From NCBI GenBank assembly GCA_902556205.1, contig CACDVH010000001.1, forward strand, positions 124,001 through 188,000: a DNA stretch of 64,000 bases. Direction: 5' to 3'. The notes beneath the pieces are model-generated. The model was not told the DNA's origin and searched no databases. It saw only the letters and a list, made by a program, of their open reading frames with translations. The translations under genes were made by a program, and so were the position numbers. Shown one piece after another: positions 40,122 through 47,743 of this stretch. This DNA comes from an uncultured Gammaproteobacteria bacterium. GTDB lineage: Bacteria > Pseudomonadota > Gammaproteobacteria > PS1 > Pseudothioglobaceae. The number at the start of each line of letters is the position of its first letter. The stretch's first letter is position 1.

Positions 40122-40135
40122 TGCAATCGTATGCA
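40122..40135. promoter_or_regulatory. LacI-type operator, main copy 2
   Basis: TGCAATCGTATGCA is identical to the site at 29701-29714. It covers the expected transcription start of the binding-protein/permease/GMC operon and indicates control by the same regulator. Confidence 0.8.
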
Positions 40136-40205
40136 AAAGTAAGTTTTTAAGTTCATTCGATGTGATACTAAGAGTATTTAATTGAGAAAAAATAGGAGAG
40201 TAAAT

Positions 40206-41435
40206 ATGTTTTTAAGAAAAATTGCTACAGTTGTAGCGTTAACAACATTAGCTTCTAGTGCCTGGGCAGGATGCGGAGCATCCGATGGCCGTGTAAGCAT
40301 TGTTGGAAATGAATTCCCAGCAATCCAAACTGTTGGTGCAGGTGCTATGGAATGTGCTGGTGGTGGTGTTACAGTAGAGAAAAACTTGACAGCTGATCAC
40401 CAAAAAATCAATGTGCCAGGTATGCAAGGTAATCCAGCTGAATTTACAACAGCGATTGTTGCAAACTCGTCGATTGTTGCGCTAATGAATAATGACGTCA
40501 TTAGACCGCTTGATGATTTGGTTGCTAAGCATGGCCAAGGCCTTCAGAAGAGTCAGCTAATTACTGTTGACGGAAATATTATGGGAGTTGCCTTTATGGC
40601 AAACGCTCAGCATTTAGTTTTCAGAGCAGATATCTTAGATCAATTAGGTATTGCGCCGCCAACAACTTATGAAGAGATGTTGGTTGCTGCTGCGAATATC
40701 CGTGCCAGTGGACTGATGGACCATCCTGTCGGTGGTGCTTATGCTGCCGGTTGGAACTTAGCTGAGGAATTTGTCAATATGTACATTGGTCATGGTGGTG
40801 AGTTCTTTAAGCCCGGTTCTGCTGAGATTGCGGTTAACAATCAACATGGTGAAGATGCACTTCACATGATGAGAGCATTATCAGATTACATGAACCCAGA
40901 CTACTTGACTCACGACTCAAACGCAACGAGTGCTGAATGGAAGGCAGGTAATGTTGCTCTTATGAATATGTGGGGCTCTCGTGTTGGACCACTTAAGAGT
41001 GATGAAGTCGATCCAACAGTTGCAAATAATACTGATATTGCAGGTCCAATGACAGTAGGCGGTGGCTCAACTCCTGCTTCAACACTATGGTGGGATGGAT
41101 TCACTGTTTCTAAAAACATTTCGGATGCAGATGCAGAGGCTACCTTTATGGCTATGATGCACGCAATTCGTCCTGAAATGCTAAATGATGAAACTTCGCC
41201 GTTAGCGGTTTGGCTAATTGATGGTTATCAGCCAACGGATGCTGCCAAAGGTGTGTTTGCTGCGGCTGCAATGGGAACAACTCCATATCCAATGTTGCCA
41301 TATGCTGGTCTAATGCATTCAGCAGCAGGTAAGGAACTTGTTGATTTCATGCAAGGAAAAGAAACAGCTAGTCAAGCACTTGCTGATTTAGAGGCGGCTT
41401 ACACAACAGCTGCTAAAGAAAAAGGTTATCTCTAA
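40206..41435 (+). CDS. Sugar-type ABC transporter, periplasmic binding protein
   Basis: About 409-residue family-1 solute-binding protein with a signal peptide ending SSAWA before GC. The ATG at 40206 with TAGGAG upstream is preferred over the TTG at 40182. Typical CUT1 segments are present, such as PPTTYEEMLVAAANIRASG and NVALMNMWGSRVG. A terminator follows it, then two permease genes. The only matching ATPase behind the same operator is at 29764. The ligand is unknown; the enzymes around it suggest a polyol, sugar acid or related small molecule. Confidence 0.88.
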   Translation: MFLRKIATVVALTTLASSAWAGCGASDGRVSIVGNEFPAIQTVGAGAMECAGGGVTVEKNLTADHQKINVPGMQGNPAEFTTAIVANSSIVALMNNDVIRPLDDLVAKHGQGLQKSQLITVDGNIMGVAFMANAQHLVFRADILDQLGIAPPTTYEEMLVAAANIRASGLMDHPVGGAYAAGWNLAEEFVNMYIGHGGEFFKPGSAEIAVNNQHGEDALHMMRALSDYMNPDYLTHDSNATSAEWKAGNVALMNMWGSRVGPLKSDEVDPTVANNTDIAGPMTVGGGSTPASTLWWDGFTVSKNISDADAEATFMAMMHAIRPEMLNDETSPLAVWLIDGYQPTDAAKGVFAAAAMGTTPYPMLPYAGLMHSAAGKELVDFMQGKETASQALADLEAAYTTAAKEKGYL

Positions 41436-41460
41436 ACTTTAATGTTTTGATCTCCTAAGT

Positions 41461-41492
41461 AGGGGCATGTTCAAAGCGTGCCCCTTCTTTTT
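41461..41492 (+). terminator. Intrinsic terminator/attenuator after binding-protein gene
   Basis: GGGGCATG and CGTGCCCC (one wobble pair) form an 8-bp GC-rich stem with a 7-nt loop, followed by TTCTTTTT. It lies between the binding-protein and permease genes and probably limits permease expression. Confidence 0.85.
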
Positions 41493-41527
41493 GTGTAATA
41501 TAGAGCTTTAAACGATAACTAACTTTT

Positions 41528-42553
41528 ATGAAGCATAAAACTTTTTTTTGGTTCTTTTTACCTACAGCGCTGGCGATGCTTTTATTTATTGCATTACCCC
41601 TAACTTCTGTTGTGAGCCAGTCTTTTCATGCTCCACATGAGGAGGTATTGCTTGTTTCTGAAATCTGTGATCCATTCGGCTGTGCGACAGAATCGACTAT
41701 TGACCATCAGGCAACTGAACAACTGAAGAAAGATAAGCCCTTAGGTCAGTGGGTTGGATTTGAAATCTATACTGATCGAAACCATTTAGCCTTTAAAGAG
41801 GTTGCCGAGTTTTGGCAGACTAGGTCAAGCTTCACTGGTTTTATTTCCAGTCTCAATAACCTTCAATTTTATAGAGCAATGGGATTCACTTTGACTTATG
41901 TCATTGTTGTAACTCCTTTGGTTATATTGTTTGGATTGATAATTGCACTGGCAGTCAACTCGCTGCATCGACACCTTAAAGGTCTTATGGTGTTCTTTTC
42001 ATTGCTTCCAATGATTGTAACCCCCCTTGTTGGTTCTTTAATTCTATTTTGGATGATTGATGCGAGAGGAATAGTTGGCTCAGGACTCCAGGAGATATTT
42101 TCAGATCCAAATCTATCATTAAAGGCATCAACTGGGTTAACCTGGGTAACGCTGATCGTTTATGGTGTGTGGCATTCTGCCCCTTTCGCGTTTATTGTTT
42201 TTTATGCTGGTCTTCAAACGGTTCCTAAAGAGACTTTGGAGTCGGCAATGATTGATGGCGCTACGCGTTTTCAACAAGTTATTCATGTTGTAGTTCCTCA
42301 TTTGTCGCCACTCGTTGCTTTCGTGGCATTAATTCAATTGATGGATAACTTTCGAGTATTTGAGCCAATAGTTGGTTTTAGTGCATCAGCACATGCAACC
42401 TCACTCTCATGGATTATATGGAATGATATTGGTCAAGAAATCAGACTCTTTTCGTCTGCAGCAACAACATCAGTTCTGACAATCATTGGAGTTGTTATTC
42501 TACTATTGCCCGTTTTGATTAGAACATGGCGTGAATTTAATCCAGAGAAATGA
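41528..42553 (+). CDS. Sugar-type ABC transporter permease (MalF class)
   Basis: 341-residue permease. After the first membrane helix comes a large periplasmic insertion (about residues 35-105) containing two cysteines (EICDPFGCATES) that could form a disulfide. The EAA loop is ESAMIDGATRFQQVIHVVVPHLSP. It pairs with the next gene, which starts one base after its stop. Confidence 0.87.
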   Translation: MKHKTFFWFFLPTALAMLLFIALPLTSVVSQSFHAPHEEVLLVSEICDPFGCATESTIDHQATEQLKKDKPLGQWVGFEIYTDRNHLAFKEVAEFWQTRSSFTGFISSLNNLQFYRAMGFTLTYVIVVTPLVILFGLIIALAVNSLHRHLKGLMVFFSLLPMIVTPLVGSLILFWMIDARGIVGSGLQEIFSDPNLSLKASTGLTWVTLIVYGVWHSAPFAFIVFYAGLQTVPKETLESAMIDGATRFQQVIHVVVPHLSPLVAFVALIQLMDNFRVFEPIVGFSASAHATSLSWIIWNDIGQEIRLFSSAATTSVLTIIGVVILLLPVLIRTWREFNPEK

Positions 42554-42554
42554 T

Positions 42555-43436
42555 ATGACTTCGAATCAAATTAAGAGACCATTGGGACTTCAGTTATTGA
42601 TTTATGGCTTTGTGTTGCTTTGGTTAATAGTGGCAGCTTTTCCATTTTTTTGGACAATGTGGGGATCCTTTAAGGTTGAGTTAGATTTTTTCTCAAAGGG
42701 AGATTGGAAACATGCCATATCAGGTGTCAGAACGCAGGCAGTATATGGGGAATCTTTTACAGGTGCAGGCTATGAGGGTGCATGGATTCAGGAAGAGTTT
42801 TGGCGCGCTTTTAGCAATACAGCAATAGTCTGTTTTTTTACTGTACTTACCTCACTCACTATTGCTACTTTGGGAGGGTATGCCCTTTCTAGGTCAGGCT
42901 TCCGTTATTCATTTTGGCTTCTAATAATAGCTCTTGTTTTTCGCGCTTTACCGCCAATAACTTTGGTTTCAGGATATCTTCCTCCATTTTATGCCTGGAA
43001 TGTTTGGGGTTTGTTACCCACCACCATCATTGTGTTAGTGGCAATCAATCAGCCATTTACCTTGTGGATGCTTCACTCATTTTTTCAAACAATACCAAAA
43101 GAGCTTGATGAGAGTGCTAAAGTAGATGGTTGCACTCAGTTTCAAGCATTTCGACATGTCATTATCCCTGTAATGTGGCCTGGAGTTATTACGGCAGGTC
43201 TTTTCTCATTTCTTTTGGCTTATAATGATTTTGCTGTCACAGCTGTTCTTTTAAATCAAGACAATCAAACAATGGTTCCAAAAATTGCTAGTTTTATGGG
43301 TACCACTCAAACAGAGGGCAATGTGATGTTTGCTGTAGCGGCAGTTGTTTCATCTATAATCCCATTATTTCTTCTAGTATTATTTTTTCAGAGGCAACTA
43401 GTAAGCGGTCTTACTGCGGGTGCTGTCAAGGGATAA
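42555..43436 (+). CDS. Sugar-type ABC transporter permease (MalG class)
   Basis: 293-residue permease of the MalG class with the EAA loop ESAKVDGCTQFQAFRHVIIPVMWPG. The periplasmic loop after helix 1 (about 35-95) is enlarged, as in the partner permease. The ATG at 42555 is preferred; the GTG of the track lies inside the upstream gene. It is followed 3 bp later by the GMC oxidoreductase gene, placing uptake and oxidation in one transcript. Confidence 0.87.
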   Translation: MTSNQIKRPLGLQLLIYGFVLLWLIVAAFPFFWTMWGSFKVELDFFSKGDWKHAISGVRTQAVYGESFTGAGYEGAWIQEEFWRAFSNTAIVCFFTVLTSLTIATLGGYALSRSGFRYSFWLLIIALVFRALPPITLVSGYLPPFYAWNVWGLLPTTIIVLVAINQPFTLWMLHSFFQTIPKELDESAKVDGCTQFQAFRHVIIPVMWPGVITAGLFSFLLAYNDFAVTAVLLNQDNQTMVPKIASFMGTTQTEGNVMFAVAAVVSSIIPLFLLVLFFQRQLVSGLTAGAVKG

Positions 43437-43439
43437 ACC

Positions 43440-45050
43440 ATGGAAAAGTTTGATTATATCGTTATCGGTGCAGGTTCTGCAGGATGCGTATTAGCCAATC
43501 GTCTGAGTGAGAACCCTGAAAATACTGTTTGCCTTGTTGAGGGCGGCGGAAGTGATAAAAGTCCGTGGGTTAAAATTCCTGCGGGTCTATATTTCGCTTA
43601 TGACCATAAGAAGCTAGATTATGCTTATAAGGGCGTCCCCCAAAAGAACTTAAAAAACCGAGTCATAACTGTCAATCGAGGAAAGTGTCTTGGTGGATCA
43701 AGTTCAATTAATGGAATGATATATATCCGAGGCAACAAGCATGATTATGATAATTGGGAAAAATTAGGCTGCAAGGGCTGGTCATATAATGATGTTTTGC
43801 CTATCTTTAAATCTCTTGAAAAAGATCAAACAGGAGGAGATTCAAAGTACCATTCCAAGGATGGAGAATGGCCAGTTGTCAAACCTCAAGAGGTTAATAA
43901 AACTGCAAAACGCTTTATTAATGCTGGGAGTCATATAGGTCTTCCTCAGAACTCTGACTTTAATGATGCCTCTCAATTGGGTCTGGGTATTTACAAGGTA
44001 AATCAAGATAAAGGAACTCGGGTTAATTCTTACAGGGCCTTTATTGAGCCTATTATTTCTAGGCCCAACCTAACTATATTAACCCATGCTCGAGTTCAAT
44101 CCATTGAAATTGATGGCGATACTGCCAAATCCATAAAACTTCAAGTTAACGGTGTTGATAAAGAATTGTATTGCAATAAAGAGGTGGTGCTATCTGCTGG
44201 CGCAATTGAATCGCCAAGAATACTTATGTCCTCAGGAGTGGGGAATAAGGAGGAGCTTGAAAAGGAAGGGGTTCCCTGTCAACATAATGTTCCAGGGGTT
44301 GGGGAAAACTTTCAGGACCATCTTGATACGATGGTTACAGTTCGCTCAAATAAAGCGGAGTCAATCGGAGTGTCTTGGAAATCACTCATACCTCAAGTAC
44401 TTACCTCACCGTTTAACTATTTATTTAGAAGGATGGGCTGGTGGACGAGTAATTTTGTTGAGGCTGGGGGTTTTGCAGCTACCAAACTAGGAGCACCTGA
44501 ATATCCAGATGTTCAGTTTCACTTTACGCCTATATATCGCAGCCATCGAGGAAGAAAATTTGAGTTCGGTCATGGTTATTCATTGTTTACTTGTTTATTG
44601 AGGCCTCATAGTAAGGGTTCAGTTAAGTTAAAGAGTGATGGTGACAACTATCAAGTCCTGATTGATCACAACTTTTTATCTGACTCCAGAGATGAGGCAA
44701 ACATTGTTGAGGCCATCAAAAAAGCGAGAGAAGTTTTGGCATCAAAAGAGTTTGACGAAGTTCGAGGAGAGGAGATAGCTCCGGGGAAATCAATTCAATC
44801 AGACGAAGATCTATTAGAGTATATCCGCCGGACATCGCTTACAGTCTACCATCCAGTTGGCACCTGTAAGATGGGCACCGATGATTTAGCAGTCGTCTCA
44901 CCAAGTGATTTAAAAGTAAAGGGTATGAGTAACCTTAGAGTGATTGATGCCTCAATTATGCCAAGCATTGTGAGTGGAAATACTTCTGCTCCAACGATGA
45001 TGATTGCTGAGAGAGGTGCTAGAATGATATTAAATGGGATAGGAATATGA
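43440..45050 (+). CDS. GMC-family FAD oxidoreductase (choline/alcohol dehydrogenase-like)
   Basis: 536-residue GMC flavoenzyme. The FAD-binding motif is VIGAGSAGCVLANRLSE, the second GMC signature is RGKCLGGSSSINGMIYIRG, and the catalytic His-Asn pair lies in YHPVGTCKMG and SGNTSAPTMM. It oxidises an alcohol to an aldehyde or ketone, passing electrons to the respiratory chain or quinone in most bacterial members. Choline dehydrogenase is a relative, and choline would suit the nearby betaine genes. But the operon's LacI promoter and sugar-type transporter argue for the locus substrate instead. Confidence 0.87.
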   Translation: MEKFDYIVIGAGSAGCVLANRLSENPENTVCLVEGGGSDKSPWVKIPAGLYFAYDHKKLDYAYKGVPQKNLKNRVITVNRGKCLGGSSSINGMIYIRGNKHDYDNWEKLGCKGWSYNDVLPIFKSLEKDQTGGDSKYHSKDGEWPVVKPQEVNKTAKRFINAGSHIGLPQNSDFNDASQLGLGIYKVNQDKGTRVNSYRAFIEPIISRPNLTILTHARVQSIEIDGDTAKSIKLQVNGVDKELYCNKEVVLSAGAIESPRILMSSGVGNKEELEKEGVPCQHNVPGVGENFQDHLDTMVTVRSNKAESIGVSWKSLIPQVLTSPFNYLFRRMGWWTSNFVEAGGFAATKLGAPEYPDVQFHFTPIYRSHRGRKFEFGHGYSLFTCLLRPHSKGSVKLKSDGDNYQVLIDHNFLSDSRDEANIVEAIKKAREVLASKEFDEVRGEEIAPGKSIQSDEDLLEYIRRTSLTVYHPVGTCKMGTDDLAVVSPSDLKVKGMSNLRVIDASIMPSIVSGNTSAPTMMIAERGARMILNGIGI

Positions 45051-46060
45051 ATCAGAATTTTCAAAAAGAAAAAAACTTAGTTTTAGATTATTACAAAGCC
45101 TTGGATAAGGCTGAGGGTGATGAAATTTCAAAAGTCTTAAGTAGCCATATTAGTAAAGACTATATTTGGAGAGGGTTTCACCCTTTTAATGAACAATCTG
45201 ATGCAGAAGAATTATCTAAAGTCTTCTGGCAGCCATTTCGCAATGCCTTTAAAAATATGCAAAGAAGGATGGATATTTTTATAGCTGGTAAAAACCAGAT
45301 AGATGGTTTTGAATCCGTTTGGGTTGTCTCCATGGGTCACTTGATGGGCTTATTTGATAATGAGTGGCTTGGAATTCAGCCATCAAGAAAAATGGCTTTT
45401 CTGCGTTACTGTGAATTTAATAAAGTTCAAGATGGAAAGATTACTGAAACAGCCATGTTTTTTGATATTCCTCATGTGATGATTCAAGTTGGTTTAACTC
45501 CTTTCCCGCCTCAAACAGGAGCACATCTTGTTCAGTCAGGACCAATGACTCACGAAGGTTTACTTTTTGATGAGCAGGATGCCGCTGAGGGAGAAAAAAC
45601 TCTTGCTTCAATAAATTTCATGGTTGAGGATATGAGAGATTGGAAGCATACTAATGAATTACCTCTAGTTGATGAGTTAAGAAGAAGCTGGAAAGAAGAT
45701 ATGATCTGGTGGGGGCCTGCTGGAATTGGAGCAACCTACACCATTGAAAGATATGCCGAGCAGCATTCAGGACCATTTAGAGCTTCTTTTAAAGATCGGA
45801 TATCTAATGGACATCTTTGTAAATTAGCTGAAGGCCATTTTGGTGGTTTTTTTGGATGGCCTAATCTTACACTCACTCCAACAGGGGGCTTTATGGGTAT
45901 GCCTGCAACTGGAAAGCCAGGCGATATGAGAGTCATAGATATGTACAGGAGGGAAGGAGACATGCTCGCTGAAAATTGGATCTTTATTGATCTGTTGCAT
46001 TTTTGGAAACAACAGGGCGTTGATATTTTAGAAAGGATGGCTCAAAATCCAAGAAATTAA
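45047..46060 (+). CDS. NTF2/SnoaL-like protein, two domains
   Basis: 337-residue tandem NTF2-like protein, paralogue of the gene at 39017. The N-terminal half contains SKDYIWRGFHPFN and FFDIPHVMIQVGL, the C-terminal half MIWWGPAGIGATYTIERY, GGFFGWPNLT and AENWIFIDLLHF. It overlaps the GMC gene by 4 bp (ATGA) and ends the LacI-controlled block. The polar residues spread through each cone interior (Trp, His, Asp, Tyr) suggest binding or acid-base chemistry on a small ligand, but no reaction is known. Confidence 0.72.
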   Translation: MNQNFQKEKNLVLDYYKALDKAEGDEISKVLSSHISKDYIWRGFHPFNEQSDAEELSKVFWQPFRNAFKNMQRRMDIFIAGKNQIDGFESVWVVSMGHLMGLFDNEWLGIQPSRKMAFLRYCEFNKVQDGKITETAMFFDIPHVMIQVGLTPFPPQTGAHLVQSGPMTHEGLLFDEQDAAEGEKTLASINFMVEDMRDWKHTNELPLVDELRRSWKEDMIWWGPAGIGATYTIERYAEQHSGPFRASFKDRISNGHLCKLAEGHFGGFFGWPNLTLTPTGGFMGMPATGKPGDMRVIDMYRREGDMLAENWIFIDLLHFWKQQGVDILERMAQNPRN

Positions 46061-46122
46061 TTTTTTCTTGTGTTGACATGTAAATTCATTTAACATCCAA
46101 ATTCTATACATCATTAGGTTGA

Positions 46123-47649
46123 GTGCTAGTGAGAAGAGGTAGAAGTAAAAACGTTAGAGAAGTTACAAACTTTCAGCAGGCTCCTTACGGTCAAAAAAAG
46201 AACCCCTTTCAGCCGATGTCAATCTTTTCAGAAGATGAGATTGAGTTAATTCATCAGGCTTCATTAAAAGTTTTGTGCGACACAGGTATGGATATTCAGT
46301 CGCCGCGCGCTGTTGAAATTCTCAAGAGAGAAGGCGCAATGATTGGAAGTGATGGAAGACGAGTTCGATTTGATCCAGACTTCGTGATGGAGAAAATTTC
46401 CACTACTCCACGTGAATTTACTCTTCATGGTAGATATAAAGAGAGGCATGTTCATGTTGGAGGTCAATCCTTTATCAACACCATGGTCTCGAGCGCCCCA
46501 AATGTATCAGATCTTGATAGAGGACGAATCTTAGGTAACTTTGAGGATTATTCAAACCTAATCAAGCTTGGTGAAATCTTGAATACTGTGCATGCTCTAG
46601 GCGGTTATCCAGTTGAGCCCTGTGACTTGGATGTTCGCGAGCGCCATTTACATGCGGTATCAGCTGCCGCTCGATTATCGACAAAACCTCTATTTGGTTA
46701 TGCTATTGGCAGTGAGAGAATGCTAGATGCCATTGAAATAGTTCGAATTTCAAGAGGGATTGATAAAGAAACGCTTTTAAAAGAGCCTTCAATTACAACA
46801 GTCGTCAATGCGAACTCTCCCTTAGTCTATGACAAGGCATTACTGGAGGGAGCTATAGAAATGGCTGAGCATAATCAGCCAGTAATCTATACCCCATTCA
46901 CTTTGGCCGGCGCTATGGCGCCTATTACTGTTGCAGGCGCTCTTGTTCAGCAGAATGCAGAGTCACTTGCTGGACTTACTTTTCATCAATGCGTAAATCC
47001 AGGGGCTCCGGCAATTTATGGAAGCTTTACATCTAATGTTGACATGAAATCAGGCTCCCCTGCCTTTGGGACGCCAGAATATACACAGGCCACAATTGCA
47101 AGTGGACAGCTTGCAAGAAAATATAAAATCCCTCTTCGCGCCTCTAATGCAAATGCCTCGAATGCTCCTGATGAGCAGTCCGTTTATGAATCTCAGATGT
47201 CATTATGGGCCTGTCTTTTAGGGCAAGTCAATTTTATCCTTCACGGACATGGTTGGATTGAGGGTGGGCTCTGCGCTTCATATGAGAAGGTCATTTTGGA
47301 TGCAGAGATGAGTCAAATGATGGAGGCTTTTTTAACTCCTTCTCCTGTCAATAAAGACACGCTTGGTGTTGAGGCAATTGCGGAAGTGGGTCCTGCCGCT
47401 CATTTTTTTGCAGCTCAGCAAACATTGGATCGATATGAAACAGAACACTATAACCCTCTATTGTCTGATTGGAGAAATTTTGAGTCATGGAGAGATGCAG
47501 GCTCTGAGACTGCTTCTCAGCGCGCCAATAAAATATGGAAGCAGCTCTTGGCTGATTACAAAGAACCTAAACTTGCATCTGAGGTTGAAGAGGAACTCTC
47601 AAGTTTTGTAGATAAAAGAGTATCAGAAGGCGGCGCACCACCTTTATAA
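46123..47649 (+). CDS. MttB-superfamily corrinoid methyltransferase, paralogue 2 (non-pyrrolysine)
   Basis: 508-residue MttB-superfamily protein without an in-frame UAG. It shares segments with paralogue 1, such as ANSPLVYDK, GAMAPITVAGALVQQNAE, DMKSGSPAFGTPE and GHGWIEGGLCASYEK. The start is GTG at 46123 or 46129, both near an AGG. The following genes (dimethylglycine-type dehydrogenase, then a DddP-like gene) suggest glycine betaine demethylation or use of another methylated osmolyte. No corrinoid-binding protein or reductive activator is encoded in the window, unlike anaerobic MttB systems. Confidence 0.85.
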   Translation: MLVRRGRSKNVREVTNFQQAPYGQKKNPFQPMSIFSEDEIELIHQASLKVLCDTGMDIQSPRAVEILKREGAMIGSDGRRVRFDPDFVMEKISTTPREFTLHGRYKERHVHVGGQSFINTMVSSAPNVSDLDRGRILGNFEDYSNLIKLGEILNTVHALGGYPVEPCDLDVRERHLHAVSAAARLSTKPLFGYAIGSERMLDAIEIVRISRGIDKETLLKEPSITTVVNANSPLVYDKALLEGAIEMAEHNQPVIYTPFTLAGAMAPITVAGALVQQNAESLAGLTFHQCVNPGAPAIYGSFTSNVDMKSGSPAFGTPEYTQATIASGQLARKYKIPLRASNANASNAPDEQSVYESQMSLWACLLGQVNFILHGHGWIEGGLCASYEKVILDAEMSQMMEAFLTPSPVNKDTLGVEAIAEVGPAAHFFAAQQTLDRYETEHYNPLLSDWRNFESWRDAGSETASQRANKIWKQLLADYKEPKLASEVEEELSSFVDKRVSEGGAPPL

Positions 47650-47743
47650 GGAGCTAAATTTTTTCAATATTTTTGACTAAATTTTTTAACTTGAGTTTAA
47701 TTCTTTTTTGAATTAACATTTTAATTTTATTAATGGGTTCATT

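Noticed and set aside
46073-46110. sigma70 promoter (TTGACA ... TATACA) before MttB paralogue 2
   Set aside because: The two hexamers are 26 bp apart, too far for a normal promoter.
47697-47716. Terminator from TTAATTC...GAATTAA between MttB 2 and the dehydrogenase gene
   Set aside because: The 7-bp stem is entirely AT-rich apart from one pair and the T-run lies in the loop, so no functional call is made.
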